DNA of 64,000 nucleotides, taken from positions 8,820-72,819 of the forward strand of contig NZ_JBPYCR010000017.1 of NCBI RefSeq assembly GCF_051846915.1, given 5' to 3'. Positions 40,839 through 50,733 of this stretch are shown one piece after another (the stretch's first letter is position 1; the number at the start of each line of letters is the position of its first letter). Position numbers and translations under genes: made by a program. A model generated the notes under the pieces. That model worked only from the letters and a program-made list of their open reading frames with translations. It had not been told where the DNA came from and ran no database searches. The stretch is from JBPYCR01 sp051846915 (GTDB lineage: Bacteria; Bacillota; Bacilli; Bacillales; Amphibacillaceae).

Positions 40839-42044
40839 TTAGTAACCATGGTAAATGTTATTTTTATTTTCCTGTTTCACAATCAACTCACGAGGAAAAT
40901 TAGCAAGTGCTTCGCAACCGTTTTTCGTCACTACAAACGTTTCACTACATTCTGCGCCATTATTTTTCTCCCATAATCCAGAAATTAAATGAAACGTCAT
41001 ATTTGGTTGTAAAACAGTTTCATCTCCTAGACGAATACTTGCGGTTTCCTCTCCCCAATTGGGTGGATAACTTAACCCAACCGAATAGCCAAGACGGTCA
41101 TCTTTTTCAAAACCGTGTTTTTTCACTTCATCAACCCAAACCTGTGCCACTTCACCACACGTCTTACCTGGTTGAACAAAGTCAAGTGCTTGATTAAGCC
41201 CCTCTCGTGCAGCAGTTTCTAGACGTTGTTCCTCAGCAGTTGGTTGACCAAGCTTGATTGACCTTGCAAGAGGTGAATGATAGCGCTTATGAACTCCCGC
41301 AAGCTCAAGGGTAATAAACTCATTTCCTTGAAAAACTTCACCGCCCCATGTTAAATGTGGACTCGAAGTTTTTACTCCAGAAAGTAATAATGGAACAATA
41401 GCTGGATAATCACCATCTATGCCTTCTCCACCTTTTATTTGCGCGTGATAAATATCTGCAGCAACCTGATTTTCAGCCACACCTTTCTGTATGGAATTTA
41501 CAGCTGTTTGCATGGCATACTCAGCATTTCTAGCGGCATTTTTCATATATTGTAGTTCCTGGTTCGATTTAATCATCCGTACATTGCTAACCATTGTTGT
41601 GGCATCGTAAAATTCTACATCAGGCAATTCATTTTTTAATGTTACATAATCCTTTGCTGAAAAATAATGTTGGTCCATTTCAACACCGACTCGACATCGA
41701 TGTTTGTTCATCTTTTTAAACAAGTTCGCTACTATCTCCATTGGATGTTTATCTCTCGCATGGAGATAATCATCTGTATAATAATGGATGTTATCATTAT
41801 CAATCCATGTTGTTAGCTTAGCACCGTTCGCATCATGCTTTCTCCCAATCCAATGTGGTTCATTTTGCTCCTTAATAACGATGAGCCCTTGTGGAACATA
41901 AAAGGAATACGCATCATAACCAGATAAATAATTCATACTAGATGGATTTGAAACGAAAAGAGCATCTATACCTTCATCTTCCATCTTCGTTTTCACCTTT
42001 TTCAGTCTCTGTTTGTACTCCTTTAGGCTGAATCGTTTCTGCAT
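40839..42044 (-). CDS. doeA: ectoine hydrolase DoeA-like, M24 (creatinase-type) protein
   Basis: A 401-residue pita-bread hydrolase with an N-terminal creatinase-like domain (YLSGYDAYSFYVPQGLIVI, GRKHDANGAKLTTWID) and a C-terminal M24 domain. The metal ligands of methionine aminopeptidases are mostly missing: the D-x-D/H pattern reads LELAGVHKRYHSPLARS, the His motif reads GYSVGLSYPPNWGE and the late Glu pair keeps only SETFVV. This matches DoeA/creatinase enzymes that work without metal. DoeA opens ectoine to N-acetyl-diaminobutyrate, a step in ectoine use as nutrient. No doeB or ect genes are near. Confidence 0.75.
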   Translation of the reverse strand: MQKRFSLKEYKQRLKKVKTKMEDEGIDALFVSNPSSMNYLSGYDAYSFYVPQGLIVIKEQNEPHWIGRKHDANGAKLTTWIDNDNIHYYTDDYLHARDKHPMEIVANLFKKMNKHRCRVGVEMDQHYFSAKDYVTLKNELPDVEFYDATTMVSNVRMIKSNQELQYMKNAARNAEYAMQTAVNSIQKGVAENQVAADIYHAQIKGGEGIDGDYPAIVPLLLSGVKTSSPHLTWGGEVFQGNEFITLELAGVHKRYHSPLARSIKLGQPTAEEQRLETAAREGLNQALDFVQPGKTCGEVAQVWVDEVKKHGFEKDDRLGYSVGLSYPPNWGEETASIRLGDETVLQPNMTFHLISGLWEKNNGAECSETFVVTKNGCEALANFPRELIVKQENKNNIYHGY

Positions 42045-42773
42045 TACTACTTGCTCCTCTCTTTCCTTTCGTCTTCATTTAACGTCTCATTAAAACGAGC
42101 TATACCCGACTTAACAAGTGGATTAAACATGAGGAGTTCAATATGTTTTAAAATCATTCACATGTACAGAACAGTGATTATACGTCTCAAAAAGTAATTA
42201 AAGGAATGTAAAACATCATCAAAAACTCGCGCATTTCTATCTTTATCTAGTGCCGATTTTTTAAATCACTTGTAATATGATCGAAAAGTTCCTTAATTGA
42301 TTAGTCGACAAATGAGAACGAAAGTGGGACTTATTGAAAAGCAGAACATACGTACATAACTATCATGTAGTGTGACTAAAATCAAATTAAGGATAGCTAA
42401 AAGTTTTAATTTAATTATATCAATGAAAACAATTAAAAGAATAGGGCTTATCCCGGCTTCCTTAAACATACAACCAATAAAAATAGGTCAATCAGGAAGT
42501 GTAAAATGCACTCTATAGAGTAAACACTTTAAATAACTGATTGACCATATAATTATGAACTGGAAAAATTGTGACAATAGAAGCGTAAATGAATTAATCT
42601 AAGCTGCCAAACGACAAGCTTGCTCGCTTCAACTATAATTTATGAGCTATGTTCTATCTACTTGTGGGTGAACTAATAAACATATTAATAATATTCACCG
42701 TAACTATCTTCTTTTGGCTTACATACCCCTTAGTGGATATGTTTTTTGTAAGTTGCAAAAGCTAAAGTCTCAT
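42045..42773. other. 729-base gene-free stretch with one palindrome
   Basis: AT-rich DNA without a convincing gene on either strand. Around 42486-42547 GGTCAATCAG..AAGTGT and ACACTT..CTGATTGACC form a long interrupted stem; it could end the adhesin transcript, though it lies 230 bases past the stop, or be an IS scar. Nothing else stands out. Confidence 0.5.
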
Positions 42774-45700
42774 TTAACCATTCTTTCTGAATCGTCTATA
42801 ATAATAGATTGATAGACCTGCAATTAATAGAAGTAAACCAACGAACAAGTATGAGAACATATTAGATGCTGTCATAGGTAACGATTCCCCTTGCTCGTTA
42901 TTTTCTTGACTTTCTACATCTACATTATTATCATTTATTGAAACTTGATTACCATTTGAGTTATCATGATCGGCAGTTGGCTCTTGTCCATCTACTCCAT
43001 TATTCCCCTCATTTGCATCAGAACTTGCATCTTCCGGTACTTCTATTTCTAATAATGTAAATGTACTAAATTTATCGATAGCAAATTTAAATCCAACAGG
43101 AGTGTCCTTATCATACGTGATTGTACCTTCTTGAATATCAATCGTTCCATCACTATGCTCAATATAAACACGAATGTTATCTAAATCCATGCCCTCATGA
43201 TAGAACTCTGTGATTGGTAAGATTACTTCTGTACGATAACCAGAATAATTTGTTTCAATTTCTTTTGGTGTTCCTAGCATTTTTGCAATCGCATCTTTAT
43301 GAATAGAATTCAAGAGTGATTGTAAGGAAGAGTCTGCTGAGATACCTTTTTTAATATCCTCTTTAGTTTGCTCATTACGTACTGGAACCACTCGGAAATA
43401 TAAATCTAATATGCTTTTGTTCAAGCGGTTTATTTCCTCTTTACTTAATAAAATCGTCGCTTGATCTGTTTTGACTTCTAAATCACCTTTGATTTTCTGT
43501 AAGGCTGCAGAGTTAATTTCAATTGCTAATTCATCTGCGGGATCACTCAGATCATCAGATAAATATACAGAAAAACGGTTATTCAAATTTGATGTGATCA
43601 TTTGCTCGTTAACAATAATTTTATCTATCTTATTAATAAGAAGATTATTGTTGTCATACAAATTGATACGCTCAATTAAGTTCAATGTTGTATTTTTCTT
43701 ACCATACTTAATTCCAGCTTTACGTTTTATTGATTCACTTGCTTTGTTCTTAACGAGGTTACTTTTTACGATTAAAAGAAATGTTTTCTTGATCGAATAA
43801 TCTCCTTTAGAAACCGTTGCTGTTAAGATAACTGATTTGCCTTTTTTCTGTCTGTAAGTAGTAGCACTATGACCATCAATTGAAATTACATCTGGATTAC
43901 TAGACGTCCATTCAATCGTTGTATCATGTTTACCTTCCGTTAACATAAAGAACGGCAATGTAATACTTTCCCATGTATCTTCCTTACTAAATGTAAAGGC
44001 TGTTTCGAGCGTTAAAAAGTTAGCTGCTTCTTCTAACTGCTCTTTAATTTCTTCTTCTGTTAAATTTTTATACACTGCTTCAACTATCACAGCTTCTGAA
44101 GGCATTTTAAAGGTTGCTTCCGCTGACGTGGTTTGCTTTAAGTCAACTACTCCTTTGGTTACTTTCCATGATTTGAATCGCTGGCCTTCAGAAGCCTCTT
44201 CTGCAGTAATAGTGACTGTCGTTCCTGGAGTATATTCTCCATCCCCTATGCCATTCTTCACTGTTACTTCATAAGGAATTACTTCGTATGTTGCTTTTAG
44301 TTCTACTGGGTTAGCTGGCATTGTGAACGTAGTAGATGACTCTTTAGCATTTGCTAATGTCACATCTCCACTTGTTACTTCCCAGGATTTAAACCGCTGG
44401 CCCTCAGGAGCTTCTTCTGCCGTGATAGTGACTGTCGTTCCTGGAGTGTACGCTCCATCCCCTATGCCATTCTCCACTGTTACTTCATAAGGAATCACTT
44501 CGTATGTTGCTTTTAGTTCTACTGGGTTAGCAGGCATTGTGAACGTAGTAGATGACTCTTTAGCATTTGTTAATGTCACATCTCCACTTGTTACTTCCCA
44601 TGCTTTAAACCGCTGGCCTTCAGGAGCTTCTTCTGCCGTAATACTTACTTTAGCACTTGGGGTGTATTCCCCACCTCCTGTGCCATTCTCCACTGTTACC
44701 TCATAAGGAATAACTTCATACGTCGCTTTTACCTCTACTGGACCAGATGGCATGGTGAACGTAGTAATTGACTCTTTTTCATTTGTTAACGTCAAATCAC
44801 CACTTAGTACTTCCCATGCTTTAAAACGTTGGCCTTCGAAAGCCTTTCCTGCTGTAATTGTTACTGTGTCTCCCTCTGCATACGCACCTGTCCCAGTTCC
44901 ATTTTCCACCGTCATTGCATAAATAGATTCATATACTACTTTTACTTCTACTGGACCAGATGGCATGATGAAAGTAGTAGTGGACGCTTTAATATCTGCT
45001 AGTGTCACATCCCCATTTGTTACTTCCCAGGATTTAAATCGCTGGCCTTCAGAAGCCTCTTCTGCAGTAATAGTGACTGTCGTTCCTAGAGTATATTCTC
45101 CATCCCCTATGCCATTCTTCACTGTTACTTCATAAGGAATTACTTCGTATGTTGCTTTTAGTTCTACTGGGTTAGCTGGCATTGTGAACGTAGTAGATGA
45201 CTCTTTAGCATTTGCTAATGTCACATCTCCACTTGTTACTTCCCAGGATTTAAACCGCTGGTCCTCAGGAGCTTCTTCTGCCGTAATACTTACTTTAGTA
45301 CCTGAAGTGTACTCTCCGTCCCCACTTCCATGAATTACTTGAGCAGAATATTTAGCTTTTTTCATAGTTTTCTTATCTGACATGTTTACATCATTTGGTG
45401 AAATGGTAAACGTAATTTCTCGTTCTGCTGCACTAGTAGAAATAGTTGAAAATGTAACAGACCTTAAAGCTGCTTGATATTCCTCAACAGTTGCCTCTCC
45501 ATTAAGTGTTAATACACCATTTTCATCATTATACGATCCAGATATACCACCCTGATTCGTAAATGAAAGCATATCACCAATCTTGAAATTGTCAATAACA
45601 ACACTTGCCTGGTCCAACGTTGGAATAGAGTAAATATCAATAGTGATATTCTCATCAATTATTTCAGGGTTGCCAGTTTCAAAAGTTGTTGACCCTTCAG

Positions 45701-46820
45701 AAGTGGAAATACCTTTATCTTCCATTAAAACTTCAATCGGAGCCCGGTCACTTTGCACACCATTTTCAACGATTGAATAGTAATATTTTTTTCCATTTGT
45801 ATTCATACTTGGTTCAATGACCAATTCAGTTCCAGAGGAGATTGGCTTCACGTCTTCTTTGTTCTCGTAGAAAATATATGTTTTTCCTGCTTCAGGAGTT
45901 ACCGTAACTTCTTGATCCTCTTGCTTTGTTATAGTCATTGCTGCAGGGGCATCAGGCTTTGGTGCTTGCACATAGTTATCATTTTCTTTAATTCCAGCTG
46001 ACGTATACTCACTATCAAATAAAACACCTAGAATCTCGTGTTTGGAATAGGACCAACCTGTTGCTGATGAGAATCCAACAAAAACATCCCTCGTCTCACC
46101 AAAAATTTCTTTGAAATCAATTTCATGCGAGACATGAGGAGTTTCTGGTTTTGTAGCATTCCCACTATTATCCTCGGCAAAATATACCTTCATTTGACCA
46201 TCACTATAATCAACCCAAACCGAATATAGATTATTATCGTGGTCAATGGTTTGTATGTTTTTCGAGGCTAAATGTTCCTTATAATTACCATTTTTCATAA
46301 TCGCAATATGGCTTTCGGAAGGATCATCTTCATTTTCGTATGTATCTATTTCCACTACAACACTTGGTCCAATACCACTGTAGCCCATTGCACCACCTGG
46401 AGGACCAGCCGTATTACTTTTACTTTGAATAACAAAAGCAATCCCGTCGGCGCCATAGGTGTCAGACTCTGATATTTTAAATGTATACTTCGCATTAAAA
46501 GACAAATCTTCTCTTAAATGAATACTATTTTTCATATAGGCAAATCCCGTTTTATTCTTTCCTTTTGGTGTTAATACAATGCGGTCCCCTTCTAGGTCAG
46601 CATCCATACCAATATTCCAATAGTCTGGAGAAAAACCATCATTAAATCCTAAACCTCCATTCTCCGGTTCACCCTGAGCACCCTGTGCAATCGTAATTGG
46701 TTTAGATGTCCCTTCTGCCGATGCACTCATCGGCATTACCGGCAGCATCGGAATTAATAACATAACAATGACCCATATGGTTATCCCCTTATTCAATCTT
46801 CTAACATCTCGCTTCTTCAT
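42774..46820 (-). CDS. large cell-wall-anchored adhesin with lectin domain and repeats
   Basis: A 1348-residue surface protein. Residues 1-35 are a signal peptide (ITIWVIVMLLIPMLPVMPMSASA). About 50-275 is an L-type lectin domain (GGLGFNDGFSPDYWN, YGADGIAFVIQ, VVEIDTYENEDD, FVGFSSATGWSYSKHEI). About 385-480 is a cadherin-like segment, about 490-910 six repeats of 70 residues of the InlB-B type (VTVENG..GEYTPGTTVTITAEEAPEG in short), about 960-1040 an Ig-like domain (WTSSNPDVISIDG). The end has LPMTA, a membrane helix and RRFRKNG for sortase anchoring. Likely binds sugars on cells or matrices. Start has GGAGG upstream. A kinase/regulator pair is directly upstream. Confidence 0.85.
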   Translation of the reverse strand: MKKRDVRRLNKGITIWVIVMLLIPMLPVMPMSASAEGTSKPITIAQGAQGEPENGGLGFNDGFSPDYWNIGMDADLEGDRIVLTPKGKNKTGFAYMKNSIHLREDLSFNAKYTFKISESDTYGADGIAFVIQSKSNTAGPPGGAMGYSGIGPSVVVEIDTYENEDDPSESHIAIMKNGNYKEHLASKNIQTIDHDNNLYSVWVDYSDGQMKVYFAEDNSGNATKPETPHVSHEIDFKEIFGETRDVFVGFSSATGWSYSKHEILGVLFDSEYTSAGIKENDNYVQAPKPDAPAAMTITKQEDQEVTVTPEAGKTYIFYENKEDVKPISSGTELVIEPSMNTNGKKYYYSIVENGVQSDRAPIEVLMEDKGISTSEGSTTFETGNPEIIDENITIDIYSIPTLDQASVVIDNFKIGDMLSFTNQGGISGSYNDENGVLTLNGEATVEEYQAALRSVTFSTISTSAAEREITFTISPNDVNMSDKKTMKKAKYSAQVIHGSGDGEYTSGTKVSITAEEAPEDQRFKSWEVTSGDVTLANAKESSTTFTMPANPVELKATYEVIPYEVTVKNGIGDGEYTLGTTVTITAEEASEGQRFKSWEVTNGDVTLADIKASTTTFIMPSGPVEVKVVYESIYAMTVENGTGTGAYAEGDTVTITAGKAFEGQRFKAWEVLSGDLTLTNEKESITTFTMPSGPVEVKATYEVIPYEVTVENGTGGGEYTPSAKVSITAEEAPEGQRFKAWEVTSGDVTLTNAKESSTTFTMPANPVELKATYEVIPYEVTVENGIGDGAYTPGTTVTITAEEAPEGQRFKSWEVTSGDVTLANAKESSTTFTMPANPVELKATYEVIPYEVTVKNGIGDGEYTPGTTVTITAEEASEGQRFKSWKVTKGVVDLKQTTSAEATFKMPSEAVIVEAVYKNLTEEEIKEQLEEAANFLTLETAFTFSKEDTWESITLPFFMLTEGKHDTTIEWTSSNPDVISIDGHSATTYRQKKGKSVILTATVSKGDYSIKKTFLLIVKSNLVKNKASESIKRKAGIKYGKKNTTLNLIERINLYDNNNLLINKIDKIIVNEQMITSNLNNRFSVYLSDDLSDPADELAIEINSAALQKIKGDLEVKTDQATILLSKEEINRLNKSILDLYFRVVPVRNEQTKEDIKKGISADSSLQSLLNSIHKDAIAKMLGTPKEIETNYSGYRTEVILPITEFYHEGMDLDNIRVYIEHSDGTIDIQEGTITYDKDTPVGFKFAIDKFSTFTLLEIEVPEDASSDANEGNNGVDGQEPTADHDNSNGNQVSINDNNVDVESQENNEQGESLPMTASNMFSYLFVGLLLLIAGLSIYYYRRFRKNG
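44120..45350 (-). repeat. tandem repeats of about 216 bases inside the adhesin gene
   Basis: Six copies encode the InlB-B-like domains. Several blocks are nearly identical at DNA level: the stretch around TTCTACTGGGTTAGCTGGCA and GATGACTCTTTAGCATTTGC recurs near 44310, 44530 and 45170. Copies 3 and 4 are more diverged. Such identity favours copy-number change by recombination or slippage. Confidence 0.85.
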
Positions 46821-47072
46821 AAAACTCCTCCATCATTTTTTTATATAAACTCCATATTATATATAGGTAAGACTAAGCCTTATGTATCAGTTCCAGGTAG
46901 GATTCTACTTCTAATAATCGTATCCAAACATTCCCTTTAGTGATTTTTCTACATTTTCCTACAAAATTATATAGTACGACACTAAACATAGACTTAACAT
47001 TAGAAAAAGCAGGGCTATATATCTAGTGAAATATACCCTGCTATTCTCAAAAAATATGTTAGAAAAAATGCT

Positions 47073-48203
47073 TCAATTTTTTTCTTTCCAATTTTTATAC
47101 CATTGATTAATGGTCTTATTTAATGGTGCTTGCATTTCTTCTTGATAGAATTGTTTTAGTCTTTGATATAGTCGCTCAATATCCTGACTACGTTTTTTTA
47201 AAGCGTATAATTGAAATAGTTCTAACACAATCCCGTCGTCGTGAAAAAGAAGATCAGAAACTTTTTCATAATACATAATTGCTTCATCAAATTGCTGAGC
47301 TTTAGACAAACAACGTGAAATGTCGATTAATCGATTTCTATATAGATTTTGTAAATAAGTCTGCTCGTTATTTGCCCAAGTGTAGTCCAGGTTTTCCATG
47401 TAACGCCCTCTTACAAATGAAAGAGCTGAAATACAATCTCTAACATTTTCTTGTGTAACAGTTGGGTAATTTTTCAAATGCTCATACCACTGATCTACAT
47501 CCGTTTTAATCATTTGACCTAACACCAATTGATACGAATCATTTTGAAACTTGATAGATATGTCCAGTTCATGTGCACGAATTAACTGACGCAAGCGATA
47601 AATCGTCATATGTAAATGGGTAGTAGCTTTTTTATCCGTAGAACCTGGCCAGATGATATCAATTATCTCAAACTTTGAAATCGCTCTTTCACGAAAATGC
47701 AATAATAGTAAAAATAATTCCTTTACTCTACCAGATCGCCACTTTAAATCAATTTCCTTGTTATTCACTTGAATAATTACGTTCCCCATCACATTTATCG
47801 TAGTGATTTCTAAAGATTTTTCGAAGCCTCTTTTTTCCTTTATCCTGCTTTCAATTCTATCTAATGTTTGTACTATTCTCTCTAACCGCACAGGCTTCAA
47901 TAAATAATCAAGCGCATATTGTTCAAACGCCTCTACAGCATAATCCTTATAAGCAGTAATAAATACAATTTCAATTTGCGGTTGCACCATCTTCAATTTA
48001 TCCGCAAAGGCTAAACCATTCATTTCAGGCATTTCAATATCAACAAAAGCAACATCAACCAGCTCTTTCTGTGCCCATGTTAATGCATCTGACGGTGAAA
48101 CAAAAGTAGATATATTTTCTTTTTTTACTCGCTTACTCTTTTCAAAAATGTGCTTCATATGCTCTAGAGCCATTCTTTCATCATCTAGTAAGAGAAATTT
48201 CAT
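47073..48203 (-). CDS. response regulator with SARP-like output domain
   Basis: A 376-residue regulator. Receiver: FLLLDDERMA, VDVAFVDIEMPEMNG (phospho-Asp about residue 53), FITAYKDYAVEAF and the Lys in YLLKPVR. After a linker there is an OmpR-like winged helix (VKELFLLLLHFRERAISKFEII, ATTHLHMTIYRLRQLI) and a bacterial transcriptional activation domain of TPR-like helices (from about 235), the layout of SARP regulators. This combination with a LytS/7TM-type kinase occurs in bacilli. The ATG at 48203 overlaps the kinase end by 23 bases. Terminator not seen. Confidence 0.85.
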   Translation of the reverse strand: MKFLLLDDERMALEHMKHIFEKSKRVKKENISTFVSPSDALTWAQKELVDVAFVDIEMPEMNGLAFADKLKMVQPQIEIVFITAYKDYAVEAFEQYALDYLLKPVRLERIVQTLDRIESRIKEKRGFEKSLEITTINVMGNVIIQVNNKEIDLKWRSGRVKELFLLLLHFRERAISKFEIIDIIWPGSTDKKATTHLHMTIYRLRQLIRAHELDISIKFQNDSYQLVLGQMIKTDVDQWYEHLKNYPTVTQENVRDCISALSFVRGRYMENLDYTWANNEQTYLQNLYRNRLIDISRCLSKAQQFDEAIMYYEKVSDLLFHDDGIVLELFQLYALKKRSQDIERLYQRLKQFYQEEMQAPLNKTINQWYKNWKEKN

Positions 48204-50142
48204 TATCAACGCCCCCGCGATCAGGTATATTTAATGAAATCGTTGTACCTTTCCCTTGTACACTTTCAATTGATAAACCATAGCCAAATAACCGCTTCAT
48301 TCTTTTTTGAATATTATGTAATCCAATCCCGTCACCATTCGAACGATTACTATGTAAAATATTTTGTAATTTTTCTTCTGAAATTCCTATGCCATCATCC
48401 GAAACAGAAATGTTATGACCTTCAGCTGTCTTTTCAATAGTAATAGTAACCGTGCCACCTTCTTTTTTCATATTAATCCCGTGACGCACTGCGTTCTCTA
48501 CTATTGGTTGGATTATAAATGGTGGAACAACAAAATCTACACCATCCTCAATTGAGGCGATTACCTTTAGCCTATCTTCAAATCTAGCCTTTTCAATCTT
48601 AAGATAAGCATAAATAAAATCTAATTCCTCATGTACGCTAATCCACTGTTCTTTATTGTAAAAATCAAACTTCGCACGCAAATAATCACTTAATGATAAT
48701 ACTAACTCGTAAGCTTTGTCTCTATTGGTTAAAACCAGTGATGCAATCACGTTCAATGCATTAAATAAAAAATGCGGTTTAATTTGTGCCTGCAGAAAAG
48801 CTAGCTCTTTCTCATCGACCTGACTAGATTTCTCTGAAACTATGTTAAGTGTTTCTAAAAGTTCATAAGATAACTCTGCACTTTTTTTATAATAAAGTGT
48901 GTATCGATGGATTAATAGGGATGCGATGGCAATACTAAAAACTGCCATACAAAAAAATGCAACATCCATATTTGACGTTAACCCAAAACTATAAATAGTA
49001 ACATCAAACCAAAACTGAAATACACAAAACATTGCAATAACTAAGGTTATATGCTCCACCGAGCTATTAACAGCGTGCTTTTTGTTAAGGTATAACCAAA
49101 AGATTCTAAGCCACATGGAAAAAAATGCACACACACCAAAAATCATATAAAACGTTAATGTCCCTAAATATATTTCCAATGGGAGCGATAGGGCAAACAA
49201 GATTAAAAATCCAAAAATGATTGCAATTATATTTCTCACTTGATTCGGTAAAAATTTAGCATTTATTTTATTCACAACCATTAAAACAAAAATACCCGAC
49301 AATGCATTCACAATGTGTCCAAAGCGAAAAGTCGAACTCAACGTTATTTCAGGAATGATAATTGTAATGATTCGCTCACTATAGATACTCCCCATGATAC
49401 CAAAGCATAAACACGCAAACGCCAAAGCAAAGGTTGCTGGCTCCTTTATCCGATAATATTTACTCGTTATAAATAAGATCGTATAAAACACTCCTACCAT
49501 AAACACAATAAAAATCATCGCAAATTCAAATATAATACTCTGTTGCTGACCTTTAATCATTTCTCGTTGTGAACCAAATAAAATTGGTTTGGATATACCT
49601 CCAACAATATACTCATGATTGGATGCTTGTATAATAATTTCTGCAGTCGATTCATTCATTTCAAAGTATACCATTTCAGAATTATTACCCGGAATACTTT
49701 TTTCCAAAGTCCTCGTAACCTGACCATCCTCTAGCACCAGTTCACCATTAACAAATATTTTACTTGCATTGCGAATATTTGACTTTTTCATTCCAAAAAA
49801 TTGATTCTCAGGAATATCATTTATCACCATCCGATACGTTGCAAATCCTTTATTTGCATATCGGTTCCCATCAAGGTCACGAATCCAGCTTCCTGGCACA
49901 TTAATATATGGAACAGTTGTATCCAATCCTTCTAAATCCTCAGATGTAAGAAGTTTTCCCCAATAAAATTCCCACTCACCATTTAATTTTATGACACCGT
50001 TATTAGCAAAGTCAGTTTCAGATATATTTACTTCTCCATCCTTAACAAGGCCCTCATTATTAAGCGCATCCCAGTAATAAATGCCTAATCCAACAATAAC
50101 GACAAATGATACCCATAGAAATACCTGCTTAGTACATTTCAA
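48181..50142 (-). CDS. 7TMR-DISM-type sensor histidine kinase
   Basis: About 653 residues. After one N-terminal helix comes an extracellular beta-sandwich (LNGEWEFYWGKLL..., VPGSWIRDL, FATYRMVI, ASKIFVNGELV), then seven membrane helices (about 210-400) and a cytosolic LytS-like kinase: QAQIKPHFLFNALNVIASL holds the phospho-His (about residue 475), with an HATPase IIQPIVENAVRHGI and DDGIGI, GIGLHNIQKRM. The extracellular fold suggests binding of a carbohydrate-like ligand. The TTG at 50142 follows AAGGGGCGG; a longer frame upstream looks non-coding. Operon with the SARP-like regulator, next to the adhesin gene. Confidence 0.85.
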   Translation of the reverse strand: MKCTKQVFLWVSFVVIVGLGIYYWDALNNEGLVKDGEVNISETDFANNGVIKLNGEWEFYWGKLLTSEDLEGLDTTVPYINVPGSWIRDLDGNRYANKGFATYRMVINDIPENQFFGMKKSNIRNASKIFVNGELVLEDGQVTRTLEKSIPGNNSEMVYFEMNESTAEIIIQASNHEYIVGGISKPILFGSQREMIKGQQQSIIFEFAMIFIVFMVGVFYTILFITSKYYRIKEPATFALAFACLCFGIMGSIYSERIITIIIPEITLSSTFRFGHIVNALSGIFVLMVVNKINAKFLPNQVRNIIAIIFGFLILFALSLPLEIYLGTLTFYMIFGVCAFFSMWLRIFWLYLNKKHAVNSSVEHITLVIAMFCVFQFWFDVTIYSFGLTSNMDVAFFCMAVFSIAIASLLIHRYTLYYKKSAELSYELLETLNIVSEKSSQVDEKELAFLQAQIKPHFLFNALNVIASLVLTNRDKAYELVLSLSDYLRAKFDFYNKEQWISVHEELDFIYAYLKIEKARFEDRLKVIASIEDGVDFVVPPFIIQPIVENAVRHGINMKKEGGTVTITIEKTAEGHNISVSDDGIGISEEKLQNILHSNRSNGDGIGLHNIQKRMKRLFGYGLSIESVQGKGTTISLNIPDRGGVDNEISLTR

Positions 50143-50289
50143 ATCGCCGCCCCTTTCTTTTACTAACTTTTTTCCATAAATGATTAGCACCGTATTAAAA
50201 AAATCTAAACTCAAAATAAAGGGAGTAATGTTAGTTTGATAACTGGTCACAGTAGTTGGTATTTTTATAAAAATATTTTTAAAGGTGTC

Positions 50290-50480
50290 CGAATTGAAAA
50301 AAGGTTATGATAGAAATTTTAAACTAATTTCCGTCAAAATGGTAGCAGAAATTGTAGGAATTTGTCGTGGTTGCAAGGAATTGTATTAAAAGAATGCATA
50401 TGTAGGTCAAGAAGTATAAAGAAGATCAAGGCGATAGAGTTAAGATCTGTGGGAACCTTGTTTTGTTCAGAAGATCCTGA
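50290..50480 (+). pseudogene. decayed orfA of an IS3-family element
   Basis: In shifting frames one reads KKGYDRNFKLISVKMVAEI, then VKKYKEDQGD and GNLV followed in another frame by SEDPETTLK, which follow in order the helix-turn-helix and leucine-zipper parts of IS3-type OrfA proteins. Several stops and frameshifts are present, and no orfB is found, so this is a remnant. Confidence 0.5.
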
Positions 50481-50611
50481 GACGACTTTGAAAGTATACT
50501 CATGTTAACGAAAAAATGAAAGTTAAATATATTGATGATTTATTAAATGATGTATCGAGATTTACTTGAAAAGCTAATAATAAATGTTATCTTTTTATTA
50601 CCTTTACAGCA

Positions 50612-50694
50612 AAAAACGAGGTCTGCCCTCTGGCAAACCCCGTCATATCAATCTTTATTTAATTTATTAAGGAACTTGAACTAAAACCGCAACG
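50612..50694 (-). terminator. terminator plus conserved 3' element after groEL
   Basis: Read leftwards: CGGTTTTAGTTCAAGTTCC, TTGATATGACGGGGTTTGCC, loop AGA, GGGCAGACCTCGTTTTTTG. A strong hairpin with U tract ends the groESL transcript. The 45 bases before it match the element behind yceI (33816-33892). Confidence 0.8.
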
Positions 50695-50733
50695 TCGTGT
50701 TGCAACGTTCAAGTGATCAACATCCTGTTGACC

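Noticed and set aside
44120..45350. CRISPR-like array from regularly spaced repeats
   Set aside because: The repeats are about 216 bases, in frame inside a surface protein, with no unique spacers and no cas genes.
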